Source of the DNA: WTKG01 sp963735005
GTDB taxonomy: Bacteria > Actinomycetota > Actinomycetes > Actinomycetales > Demequinaceae
Assembly: GCA_963735005.1 (NCBI GenBank)
Contig: CAVTJA010000007.1
Span: 176,537-240,536, forward strand
DNA length: 64,000 bases
Reading direction: 5' to 3'
The translations under genes and the position numbers were made by a program. The notes beneath the pieces were generated by a model. That model made no database searches. It had not been told where the DNA came from and saw only the letters and a list, made by a program, of their open reading frames with translations. How positions within the stretch are numbered: position 1 is the first letter of the stretch; each line of letters opens with the position of its first letter. Shown piece after piece: positions 43,081 through 50,219 of the stretch.

Positions 43081-43452
43081 CTAGCAGCAAGAGTCCGAGC
43101 ATTCGCAGCGGACGTTGAGAAGGTTGCTTACCTCGCGCACGCGCGCCGTCTCGAGCCGGTAGTTGACGCGAGCGCCGTCGCGCGTCGGTGACACGATCCC
43201 GACGGCGGCAAGTCGCTTGAGGTGGTGGCTCACCGTCGGCTCGGACACGCCCAGTTGCGGCGCGAGTTCGCGCGTGGTGTGTGAGTGGCCCGGTCGCGCG
43301 GCAAGAATCGACACGAGCGTGATCCGCGCCGGGTCGGCGAGCGCCTTGAGCGTCGCCGCAGCCTCTTCCGCCTCCTTGGCGTCGTAGCGCACGTGCTCGC
43401 CGAGCGGCGGGCAACACAACTCGGACGACGGCGCGGTTCCCTGAATCTCCAT
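43081..43452 (-). CDS. ArsR/SmtB-family metal-responsive repressor with cysteine-rich ends
   Basis: 123 residues. The winged helix is clear: LKALADPARITLVSIL, TTRELAPQLGVSEPTVSHHL (recognition helix) and GARVNYRLE. Cysteines lie only at the ends: ELCCPP near residue 13 and CECSDSCC at the C-terminus. This points to soft-metal or metalloid sensing (arsenite, cadmium, lead or similar). The ligand cannot be fixed because the common ELCVCDL helix site is missing. It is divergent from the 17-residue peptide gene and likely controls the shared promoter region. Confidence 0.9.
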   Translation of the reverse strand: MEIQGTAPSSELCCPPLGEHVRYDAKEAEEAAATLKALADPARITLVSILAARPGHSHTTRELAPQLGVSEPTVSHHLKRLAAVGIVSPTRDGARVNYRLETARVREVSNLLNVRCECSDSCC

Positions 43453-43479
43453 GCCTCAAGTGTCGCATATGTTTTGACA

Positions 43480-43526
43480 AATGTCGAAAGGTAGGGCAGT
43501 CTCGCGATTAGATGAATATCGAAAGG
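43480..43526. promoter_or_regulatory. Likely ArsR operator region with a direct repeat
   Basis: AATGTCGAAAGG (43480-43491) and AATATCGAAAGG (43515-43526) differ by one base and lie 35 bp apart. Each is part of an AT-rich imperfect dyad, unusual in this GC-rich DNA. TTGACA at 43474-43479 could be a -35 element. Confidence 0.5.
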
Positions 43527-43535
43527 AGGTGCCTG

Positions 43536-43589
43536 ATGACCAGCTACGTTGCCACTGTTGACTGCGACTGCCCCGGCGGTTGCTGCTAA
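43536..43589 (+). CDS. 17-residue cysteine-rich peptide, divergent from arsR
   Basis: ATG at 43536 with a near-perfect ribosome site (AAAGGAGGTG), 17 codons (MTSYVATVDCDCPGGCC) and TAA. Four of the last eight residues are cysteine, echoing CECSDSCC at the end of the ArsR protein. A strong hairpin terminator follows 7 bp after the stop, so the transcript seems to encode only this peptide. A metal-buffering, metallochaperone or regulatory leader role is inference. I know of no named family. Confidence 0.65.
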   Translation: MTSYVATVDCDCPGGCC

Positions 43590-43595
43590 CGACAC

Positions 43596-43627
43596 GGCGG
43601 GCGCCGGCCCTCGTGTTGGCGCCCGCC
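43596..43627 (+). terminator. Hairpin terminator after the cysteine-rich peptide
   Basis: Perfect 10-bp inverted repeat GGCGGGCGCC / GGCGCCCGCC with a 12-nt loop, followed by CCTTCT. Confidence 0.8.
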
Positions 43628-43660
43628 CCTTCTCCCGGGTAATCTGATCATCCGTTGCCG

Positions 43661-43751
43661 GGAGACGTCGCATAGTCCGGCCTAGTGCGCGGCCCTGCTA
43701 AGGCCGTGAGCGGTGTATGCCGCTCCGTGGGTTCAAATCCCACCGTCTCCG
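43661..43751 (+). tRNA. tRNA-Ser (GCU)
   Basis: Acceptor GGAGACG pairs with CGTCTCC; anticodon loop CTGCTAA gives GCT; a long variable arm and T-loop GTTCAAATC are present. No CCA is encoded. Confidence 0.95.
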
Positions 43752-43852
43752 CTCGTGTAGTGAAGTGGTATCCGCCCCGGCGGCTGGCAGAATCGCCGAC
43801 TCAGGGGCACCGGCCAGTAGGCTAGACTCATCACTCGGCTGAGACGCCGAAT

Positions 43853-43925
43853 GCGCCCGTAGCTCAACGGATAGAGCATCTGACTACGGATCAGAAGGTT
43901 GGGGGTTCGAATCCCTCCGGGCGCG
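43853..43925 (+). tRNA. tRNA-Arg (ACG)
   Basis: Acceptor GCGCCCG pairs with CGGGCGC; anticodon stem CTGAC..., loop CTACGGA gives ACG; T-loop GTTCGAATC. 73 nt, no encoded CCA. Confidence 0.95.
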
Positions 43926-43969
43926 CTCTTAGGCCTCGTGAACCACCGGGCGGCCAGCTATCGTCCAAT

Positions 43970-45035
43970 TCAGCGCGGGTGGTCGTTCCGGCGGACTCCG
44001 CAACCACCGACAGCGCGACGGCGCGGCCCGCCGGCGCCAAGCGGACCGTGACCCGGCCCGACGGCCACCGAACGCAACGCGGTCACCACCAGGTTTGTCG
44101 CGGCAGTCATCGCAGCCTCCGTCGGCAACGGCTGGCCGCGGTCGTCAAGCAGCGTGACTTCGACCCCGCGGGCGCGCGCCTCGGCGGTTGCCTTCGCGAT
44201 CTCGGGAGTGTGGAGGGACCTCGCACGCACGCTGTCTCGAAGCGTGGCCTCGGCGAGCAGGTAGTCGATGCGGTCGTCCGCCGTAGTGACGGTGGCGGAT
44301 GCGATGCGGTTGAGAAGCGGTGTGGCGCGCTGCGCGAGTTCCTCGACGCGCGTGCGGCGGGTCTCGTGCTCGGCGTCTGCGCTCGCGGTCGCGGCGGCGA
44401 GGTTCACCGATCGCAAGTTGAGAGCGTTGATGCGCTGCGAGGTGCGCCGCAGCGCGATGGTGTACAGCGTCGACACCAGGAGGATGCCGGCGTGGGTCTG
44501 GAGCATCAGGCGCGCCGCCCAAGGCGCCGCGAGCGACTGAGGCCGCCCACGCAATGTGGACGGCGACCATGGCCGCGAAACCCACCCACGCCCACGAGAT
44601 CCGGCCGCGCATGGCGAGGAAGAACAGGAGCCATGTGTTCGCGCCCAGGTGCCAGCCCTCGCGGCCGATGTCACCAGAAGGCGCCAACTGCCAGGAGATG
44701 AGCGCGGTGGTCGCGATCGACCATGAGAATCACGCCCGCAGTCCGACCAGGCGGGGAATGGGTCGACATGCGGCCGCGCGAGTAGAGGCCGCGCCGCCAG
44801 CGAGCACGACGAGCGCGGCGATGCTCGGCCAGGAGTGTCGCAACCTTGTCGAGGGTCGTCAGCGCGAACGCTGGCCTCGATCGCCACGAACAGGGCCGCA
44901 AGCAATCCACACGGGGCCGCGGCCAATGCCGAGCAGCCGGGACACGTCGGTGTGGCGTACGACCCGTTCCGCGGCGTCCTCCGGGACGGTCGTCGGCTGG
45001 ACCGTCACGTCTTCTCCTACCGCGCGCACCGTCAT
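43970..45035 (-). pseudogene. Membrane/sensor-like gene with at least four frame changes
   Basis: Starts at an ATG overlapping the stop of the kinase gene (ATGA), MTVRAVGEDVTVQPTTVPED, and reads VSRLLGIGRGPVWIACG. It then changes frame repeatedly: near 44900, 44860, 44700-44750, 44530 and 44040. Recoverable parts include membrane helices (NTWLLFFLAMRGRISWAWVG; MLQTHAGILLVSTLYTIALR) and a cytoplasmic helical part (TRVEELAQRATPLLNRIAS; EIAKATAEARARGVEVTLLD). These suggest a second membrane sensor kinase-like protein without a clear His or ATPase box. So many shifts in 1 kb make real decay likely, though local sequencing error is possible. The 3' end is uncertain. Confidence 0.55.
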
Positions 45036-46216
45036 CGTTGCCTCACCCACGTCAGTGTGATGGTTGTGCCACGCCCCGGCTGGCTGTCGATCTTCGCCTC
45101 GCCGCCGGGGAGTAGCCTCATGCGTTCAAGGATGCTGACGCGGATGCCGAGCCGCCGCTCAGAGACGGCCTTCGCGATGAACCCGCGCCCCGTGTCCTGA
45201 ATGGTCGCGCGAAGCGTGTCGTCGGTGAGGTTCACGGTGACGACGCGGTGGACGAAGTCCCCGGCCTCCCCACCGGCGTACAGCAGGCTGTTGCGCACGG
45301 CCTCGGCAATGGCCTCAGAGAACGCCTGGATGACGACGGCGGGGATGGGCGTGCGACCCACGGACGAATGCCAGAAGGCCACCTGAGACGCCTGGTCGGT
45401 CACCGCAGTCCTGAGCGCGATGATCGCGTCGTCAGGCGCGTAGTCCGGCTTTTCGGCGTCGTCATCGATCGACAGGGTGGCTACGCTCGACAACGCGGAC
45501 TTCGCCTGGGACGCGACGCGGGGCGAGTGCTCCTCGCGGCTGGCCACGAGCAACACGGACATGATGTTGTCGTGGACGATCGCGTCGATACGCGCTTGTT
45601 CGCGTTGCCGCGTGCGCTTGCTGGCCTCCACCGACGCTTGCGCGCGGGCGCGCGCGGCAGACACATCTTGGCTGCTCGCGGCCCCCATGAGTGCGAGTGC
45701 GACGCCCACAGTGATTCCGCAGAACAGCACCGCGCCCACGCCGTTCAGCAGCGCAGCCTTGACGTCCGTGCCGGTTGACACGTACTGCACGATCGCCACC
45801 AGTGGCCCCTGGACGAGCGCGTAGGACCACGCGACTCGCGTCGCGAGGAGGACCGCAAGCATCGTGCCGTGGACGGCGTTGAAGCCCTGCAGCCACGGGT
45901 CGCTCTCCGTGGTGCCCGTGGTGATTGCAGGCAACCACAGCACCTGCATGGCGACGAATCCGAGGACGATAGTGGCGACGTAGGCGCGCAGCGCCTTGAG
46001 GGGAAGCATTCGGGCGAGGAACACCAGGCTTGCGGGTAGCACCACACCAAACGCCACCGCGGTGATGGCGTAGATGTTGTTCAGCTCCTGGAATTGGGAG
46101 ACGATCTTGCCGAAAAGGATGCCTCCGAACACCAACCCACCGAATCCAGATGCCGCGTAAAGCATGCGCTGCACGCGTTCCCGAGCTGCGTGCAACTCGA
46201 AAGTCGGTTCGCTCAC
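45032..46216 (-). CDS. Membrane sensor histidine kinase of a NarL-type two-component pair
   Basis: 394 residues. Six or so membrane helices (residues 15-185) have no large external domain, so a signal in or near the membrane is likely. Then come a coiled linker, RIDAIVHDNIMSVLLVASRE with the probable phospho-acceptor His, and an ATPase domain (AIAEAVRNSLLYAGGEAGD; ATIQDTGRGFIAKAV; GIRVSILERMRLLPGGEA). Its start overlaps the response-regulator stop (ATGA), and the two are co-transcribed. It has no GAF domain, so it is not a DosS-type sensor. Confidence 0.87.
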   Translation of the reverse strand: MSEPTFELHAARERVQRMLYAASGFGGLVFGGILFGKIVSQFQELNNIYAITAVAFGVVLPASLVFLARMLPLKALRAYVATIVLGFVAMQVLWLPAITTGTTESDPWLQGFNAVHGTMLAVLLATRVAWSYALVQGPLVAIVQYVSTGTDVKAALLNGVGAVLFCGITVGVALALMGAASSQDVSAARARAQASVEASKRTRQREQARIDAIVHDNIMSVLLVASREEHSPRVASQAKSALSSVATLSIDDDAEKPDYAPDDAIIALRTAVTDQASQVAFWHSSVGRTPIPAVVIQAFSEAIAEAVRNSLLYAGGEAGDFVHRVVTVNLTDDTLRATIQDTGRGFIAKAVSERRLGIRVSILERMRLLPGGEAKIDSQPGRGTTITLTWVRQR

Positions 46217-46854
46217 TGCGGCCCCTCGAGCAACCCGTCTTCGATGGCGCGCACATACAAGTCGACGCGCGAGTGGGCGGGCCTACCGGCGTCGGCGTAC
46301 TTGCGGCGGATGCGGGTGACGTAGTCCGCGACCGTCTCGCGAGACAGCCCCATGCGTTGCGCGACTGACGTCGCGGTCTCGCCGGAGGCGTAGAGGCTCA
46401 GGACCTCCTGCTCGCGGGGGCTCAGCTTGGCGTCTTCAAGGTCGGAGTCGGCGTCGATGGCGGCGGCCCAGTCGGCACCGAATACCTCGCCGCCGTTCGC
46501 CGCCGTCCTGACGGCTTCGAGAAGCACGCCCGGCTCGGCCGACTTGCGGATAAGCCCGAGCGCTCCAGAGCGCGCGGCCTGCTGAATCAGGCGACGGTCC
46601 TCGGCGCCCGTGTAGATAAGCACGCTCGCGCCCAAGTTGTGGATCGCGGCGACGTTTTCTTCCGGTGCGGATCCGTCGGAAAGCCGGAGGTCGAGGACGA
46701 CGAGGTCGAGCGACTCACCGAGGTCCGAGAGATTCTCAACGGTGTCGACCATGCGCACCAGTTCGATGTCTGGTGCGGTCTCCATGAGGTCTGCGAAGCC
46801 GCGTGAAATGAGCGCATGGTCCTCCACCAGCGCAATGCGGCGCAATGGCGACAT
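46213..46854 (-). CDS. NarL/FixJ-family response regulator
   Basis: 213 residues. The receiver domain has acidic ALVEDHALI, phospho-acceptor Asp55 in LVVLDLRLSD, and Thr/Lys switch positions in VLIYTGAED and GLIRKSAEP. The C-terminal LuxR-type helix-turn-helix reads LSPREQEVLSLYASGETATS then VAQRMGLSRETVADYV. The ATG at 46854 follows AAGGAGGGCT; nine extra codons upstream are not needed. Targets are unknown. Resemblance to DosR is only at family level. Confidence 0.9.
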   Translation of the reverse strand: MSPLRRIALVEDHALISRGFADLMETAPDIELVRMVDTVENLSDLGESLDLVVLDLRLSDGSAPEENVAAIHNLGASVLIYTGAEDRRLIQQAARSGALGLIRKSAEPGVLLEAVRTAANGGEVFGADWAAAIDADSDLEDAKLSPREQEVLSLYASGETATSVAQRMGLSRETVADYVTRIRRKYADAGRPAHSRVDLYVRAIEDGLLEGPQ

Positions 46855-47000
46855 AGCCCTCCTTATCCGGGTTGTCCCCACGTTAGCGCGGCTGCGCGGT
46901 TTGTGGCGTGCGATGTGTCACATTTGTCGCACGAGCGCGGCGCGCCAACGCGTTACCCTTGCGAGGTGGCCAGCGCCCGCTGGCGAGGACGGGACGGAAG

Positions 47001-47426
47001 ATGCGCGCGATTGCGGCCGTGGTTGCAGGCTCCACGATGGCACTGGCGCTTGCCGCGTGCGCAGGCCCCCCGGTCAGCGACCTCAAGGTTGGCGACTGCT
47101 TTGTCCAGGCCGCGCTCGCCTCCGAGGTGGATTCCGTGCCTACGGTCCCGTGCACCGATCCCCACGACGCAGAGGTCTACGCGATCATCCCGCTCGACAA
47201 CGCGGAGTTCGATCAGGACGTCATCGACACCGCGGCAACGGACGGATGCGAGGCGCAATATGAGGGCTATCTTGGCATCCCATATTGGGACTCGCAGTAC
47301 TTGTTCCTGTCGCTCACGCCCACCGAGGACGGGTGGCGCACGGAAGCCACGCACAACGTGATTTGCTTCGTGTGGCCCGGCGAGGGCGTTCAGCTCTACG
47401 ACACCGTGAAGGGCTCCCGCGACTAG
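47001..47426 (+). CDS. Lipoprotein with septum-formation-like domain
   Basis: 141 residues. A lipobox, LALAACAG (Cys near residue 20), leads into VSDLKVGDCFVQAAL and TVPCTDPHDAEVYAIIPLD. The pairing of GDCF with VPC..PHDAEV is the hallmark of the actinobacterial septum formation family (PF13845 type). Two further cysteines (DGCEAQ, NVICFVW) could form a second disulfide. The ATG at 47001 (MRAIAAVV) gives a standard signal sequence; the open frame upstream is ignored. It is convergent with a membrane protein carrying a related domain. Confidence 0.78.
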   Translation: MRAIAAVVAGSTMALALAACAGPPVSDLKVGDCFVQAALASEVDSVPTVPCTDPHDAEVYAIIPLDNAEFDQDVIDTAATDGCEAQYEGYLGIPYWDSQYLFLSLTPTEDGWRTEATHNVICFVWPGEGVQLYDTVKGSRD

Positions 47427-47444
47427 CGGGTCCCGCAGCTAGTC
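47421..47444. terminator. Hairpin overlapping both convergent stop codons
   Basis: GACTAGC / GCTAGTC with GGGTCCC inside the loop. The TAG of the plus-strand gene and the stop of the minus-strand gene both lie in the stem arms. Confidence 0.6.
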
Positions 47445-48059
47445 GACGAACGTTACCGTTCCGCCGACGAAGCTGCCAAGCATGTCCTTGTCGCGGTAGG
47501 CGACGCACACGCCGCGGCGCTCGTCGATACCCCACGACTTCGCGGTGGGCGCCCACGCGACCCACCGCACGCCGGCATCCCAGTCGCCGGGCTGGAACAC
47601 GGAGGACTGCGAGAACCCGGGCTGGATGACGCGCCCGCAGTAGTCGAGCATCTCCTTGCGCGCCGCGTCGGTGCCGGGGAAGTCCTCGGCAGTGAACGTG
47701 TACGACGCGACGACCTCTGCGCGGTGTGCAACGTCGCAAGGCACGGCTACGACCTGCGCGACGGCGCCGTCCTTGCCGATGTCTTGGAGGCACATGCCGG
47801 TGTCGGCCTGAATCGCGTTGATGGTGTCGCCGTCGCGGTTGGTGATCACGGGGACGGCGGTGCCGGACTCCCTGCCCGCGGCGAAGCCTGCCCAGGCGGT
47901 GCCCAGGAGGGCCACCGTGGAGACCACGACGACGAACCACAGCCAGGGGTTGCGGGCCTTGCTGGGTGCCGCCGGTTCCATCCCCGGGGTCACCGCGGCG
48001 TGGTGAGGTTCGGGGTAGAGGCTGTCGCGCGTCGGCGGCTGTGGAACGTCTGAAGACAT
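47439..48059 (-). CDS. Single-pass membrane protein with septum-formation-like external domain
   Basis: 206 residues. A proline-rich cytoplasmic head (1-37) is followed by a membrane helix (WLWFVVVVSTVALLGTAWAGF) and an external domain. TGMCLQDIGKDGAVAQVVAV, then PCDVAHRAEVVASYTF, parallels the GDCF...VPC..PHDAEV pattern of the facing lipoprotein. Cys pairs (DYCGRV, GVCVAY) follow. The name septum formation comes from family annotation and does not prove a role in division. A TACCGT hexamer lies 6 nt before the ATG. Confidence 0.72.
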   Translation of the reverse strand: MSSDVPQPPTRDSLYPEPHHAAVTPGMEPAAPSKARNPWLWFVVVVSTVALLGTAWAGFAAGRESGTAVPVITNRDGDTINAIQADTGMCLQDIGKDGAVAQVVAVPCDVAHRAEVVASYTFTAEDFPGTDAARKEMLDYCGRVIQPGFSQSSVFQPGDWDAGVRWVAWAPTAKSWGIDERRGVCVAYRDKDMLGSFVGGTVTFVD

Positions 48060-48061
48060 GA

Positions 48062-48865
48062 CTACACGGTACCCGCGTGGTCGGCGATGTCGATGATCAC
48101 GGGGACGTGGTCGGAGGCGCCCTTGCCCTTGCGCTCGTCGCGATCGATGGTCACCGCGGTGGCGCGGGCGGCGAGCGGCGCGCTCGCGTACGCGAAGTCG
48201 ATGCGCATGCCCTCGTTCCGCGGGAACCGCAGCTGCTTGTAGTCCCAGAACGTGTACGTGGCGTCGTCCGGCAGGTAGCGCTTGGAGAGCTCCTCGTAGC
48301 CGGCGCCCGCGAAGGAGTGGAACGCCTCGCGCGCGGCCTCGGTCACGTGGGTCTCAGCCTCGGAGTCCTCGACGCTCCAGATGTCGCCATCCGTTGGCGC
48401 CACATTCCAATCGCCGACGAGCGCGGTCGGCTGGTCCGCCCAGCCCGCCGCGGCGTCGCGCAGCTTTGACAGGAACTCAAGCTTGTACGCGTAGTGAGGG
48501 TCCGCGAGGCCGCGGCCGTTGGGCACGTACAGGCTCCACACGCGCACCCCGCCGCACGTGGCGCCGATCGCGCGCGCCTCGACCACCGCCTCCTGGTCCG
48601 CCTTCCCAAAGGCGGGCTGACCGGGGAAGGCGCGCTCGACGTCGGCGATTCCGACCCGGGACGCGATCGCCACGCCGTTCCATTGGTTGAGCCCGTGCAA
48701 TTCGACCTCGTAGCCAGCGAGCGTGAAGGGCTCGTACGGGAACTGGTCGGGCTTGCACTTGATCTCCTGCATCGCGAGCACATCGCAGTCCGCGCGCTCG
48801 AGCCAAGTGAGGACGCGCTCCTGGCGGGCCCGGATCGAGTTCACATTCCACGTGGCGATTCGCAT
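48062..48865 (-). CDS. xthA: Exodeoxyribonuclease III (AP endonuclease)
   Basis: 267 residues. It repairs abasic sites and 3' blocks in DNA. Catalytic motifs: WNVNSIRAR, MQEIKCKPDQFP (metal-binding Glu), YVPNGRG, GDWNVAPTDGDIW (Asp/Asn) and GASDHVPVIIDI (final Asp-His). The length is normal. The ATG at 48865 (MRIATWN) is chosen over an earlier in-frame GTG, because TAGCGT lies exactly 6 nt upstream of it, the leaderless pattern. Confidence 0.93.
   Translation of the reverse strand: MRIATWNVNSIRARQERVLTWLERADCDVLAMQEIKCKPDQFPYEPFTLAGYEVELHGLNQWNGVAIASRVGIADVERAFPGQPAFGKADQEAVVEARAIGATCGGVRVWSLYVPNGRGLADPHYAYKLEFLSKLRDAAAGWADQPTALVGDWNVAPTDGDIWSVEDSEAETHVTEAAREAFHSFAGAGYEELSKRYLPDDATYTFWDYKQLRFPRNEGMRIDFAYASAPLAARATAVTIDRDERKGKGASDHVPVIIDIADHAGTV
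48066..48071 (-). promoter_or_regulatory. -10 hexamer TACCGT, leaderless start of septum-like membrane protein gene
   Basis: TACCGT-GTAGTC-ATG, lying inside the last codons of xthA. Confidence 0.45.
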
Positions 48866-48871
48866 GCCCAC

Positions 48872-48877
48872 ACGCTA
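48872..48877 (-). promoter_or_regulatory. -10 hexamer TAGCGT, leaderless start of xthA
   Basis: TAGCGT-GTGGGC-ATG. The opposing TAGCCT of the SDR gene begins 4 bp away. Confidence 0.5.
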
Positions 48878-48881
48878 CCCG

Positions 48882-48887
48882 TAGCCT
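48882..48887 (+). promoter_or_regulatory. -10 hexamer TAGCCT, leaderless start of SDR gene
   Basis: TAGCCT-GGACGA-ATG. The whole xthA/SDR intergenic space is only 28 bp, so the two -35 regions would lie inside the opposite genes. Confidence 0.5.
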
Positions 48888-48893
48888 GGACGA

Positions 48894-49640
48894 ATGACGT
48901 GGGCGATGGTGACCGGTGCAAGTTCTGGGCTTGGGGCGGAGTTCGCGCGTCAGCTGGCCGACGCCGGGCACGACCTGATCCTTGTCGCGCGCGGCAAGGA
49001 CGGGCTTGAGGCGGTAGCGGCTGACGTTCGCGAGCGCGGCCGCGAGGCCCAGGTGGTGGTGGCGGACCTGTCCGTGGACGCGGACGTCGATCGCGTCGCG
49101 GCCATGCTCGAGGACGAGGCGCGGCCCGTCGAGGTGCTTGTCAACAACGCGGGGTATGCGCTCCGCGCAGGGTTCGTGCGCTCGGACGTCGCAAGTGAGA
49201 AGGCGCTGCTTGACGTGATGGTCCGGTCAGTGATGGTGCTGTGCCACGCGGCAGCGCGGGCCATGAAGGCGCGCGGGTCCGGCGGCATCCTGAACGTGGC
49301 GTCGGTGGCGTCGTTCCTGCTGAGCGGGCCGTATTCCGCGCACAAGGCGTGGGTGAAGGTGTTTAGCGAGGCGCTCGCCGGCTCCTTGCATGGCACGGGC
49401 GTTCACGTCACCGTCACCACCCCTGGGCTGGTGAGGACCGACTTCCACCGCCGCGCGGAGCTCGACTACTCGCGGCTACCCGGCTGGGTGTGGACGCCTC
49501 CCGCGCCGGTCGTGCGGGCGTCGCTGCGGGCGCTGCGTCGCGGCCGGCCGCTGGTCACGCCCACGGCGCGGTACAAGGTGATGTCCGGCGCGCTCCGGCT
49601 GATCCCGCGTCCCATCGTGCGGCGGGCGTCCCGCAGATAA
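48894..49640 (+). CDS. Short-chain dehydrogenase/reductase
   Basis: 248 residues. Cofactor loop MVTGASSGLGAEFARQLA, then LVNNAGYALRAGF (NNAG), the catalytic Ser in NVASVASFLLSG and the YSAHKAW Tyr/Lys pair. The arrangement is classical SDR, closest in look to the DltE/YqjQ-like subgroup; the substrate is unknown. Arg residues after the second strand (LVARGKDGL) favour NADP(H). The C-terminal 60 residues are basic (PRPIVRRASRR) and may contact the membrane. pyrE follows after a few bases. Confidence 0.87.
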   Translation: MTWAMVTGASSGLGAEFARQLADAGHDLILVARGKDGLEAVAADVRERGREAQVVVADLSVDADVDRVAAMLEDEARPVEVLVNNAGYALRAGFVRSDVASEKALLDVMVRSVMVLCHAAARAMKARGSGGILNVASVASFLLSGPYSAHKAWVKVFSEALAGSLHGTGVHVTVTTPGLVRTDFHRRAELDYSRLPGWVWTPPAPVVRASLRALRRGRPLVTPTARYKVMSGALRLIPRPIVRRASRR

Positions 49641-49643
49641 GGT
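49638..49643 (+). promoter_or_regulatory. -10 hexamer TAAGGT, leaderless start of pyrE
   Basis: TAAGGT-GGTGCGC-ATG; it overlaps the SDR stop codon. Confidence 0.4.
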
Positions 49644-49650
49644 GGTGCGC

Positions 49651-50217
49651 ATGACCGGACTCACGCCCCGCGAACAGCTTCGCGACCTCATCAAGGAACT
49701 CGCGGTGGTCCGCGGCAAGGTGACGCTCGCGTCGGGCCGGGAGGCTGACTACTACGTCGACCTGCGCCGTATTACGCTTCACCACGTCGCGGCGCCCCTC
49801 GTGGGTCACGTGCTACTCGACCACCTCGAGGAGGCCGGGTACGGCCCTGGCGAAATCGACGCCGTCGGCGGGTTGACCATGGGCGCGGACCCGGTAGCGC
49901 TCGCGCTCACGCACGCCGCTGCCTCGCGTGGGCTCGCGCTCGACTCGTTCGTGGTGCGCAAGGAGTCCAAGGCGCATGGCCTGCAGCGGCGCGTTGAGGG
50001 CCCTGATGTGGCGGGCCGCCGCGTCGTCGCTGTGGAAGATACGTCAACCACCGGCGGCTCCGTGCTGACGGCCGTCGAGGCGCTGCGCGAGGCTGGCGCG
50101 GACGTCGCGGCCGTGGCCGTGATCGTCGACCGCGACACGGGCGCGAAGGAGAAGATCGAGGCCGAGGGCCTCCCGTACCTGCACCTGTACGGCCTCGCGG
50201 ACCTGGACCTGGACTAG
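49651..50217 (+). CDS. pyrE: Orotate phosphoribosyltransferase
   Basis: 188 residues. It forms orotidine 5'-phosphate from orotate and PRPP in pyrimidine synthesis. The PRPP-binding signature is RRVVAVEDTSTTGGSVLTAV, with the flexible catalytic loop near VVRKESKAHGLQRR. FxSGxx-type residues appear as VTLASGREADYYVDLRR. The ATG at 49651 is preferred to an in-frame GTG at 49642, since TAAGGT lies 7 nt upstream. No other pyrimidine gene is close. The next gene starts 2 bp after the stop. Confidence 0.93.
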   Translation: MTGLTPREQLRDLIKELAVVRGKVTLASGREADYYVDLRRITLHHVAAPLVGHVLLDHLEEAGYGPGEIDAVGGLTMGADPVALALTHAAASRGLALDSFVVRKESKAHGLQRRVEGPDVAGRRVVAVEDTSTTGGSVLTAVEALREAGADVAAVAVIVDRDTGAKEKIEAEGLPYLHLYGLADLDLD

Positions 50218-50219
50218 CC

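Noticed and set aside
42984..43925. tRNA cluster as an attachment site of an integrated element
   Set aside because: No integrase, no direct repeat of a tRNA 3' end and no phage-like genes are present nearby.
45032..46854. The two-component pair as the DosS/DosR system itself
   Set aside because: The kinase has membrane helices and no GAF domains, and the regulator matches DosR only as a NarL-family member.
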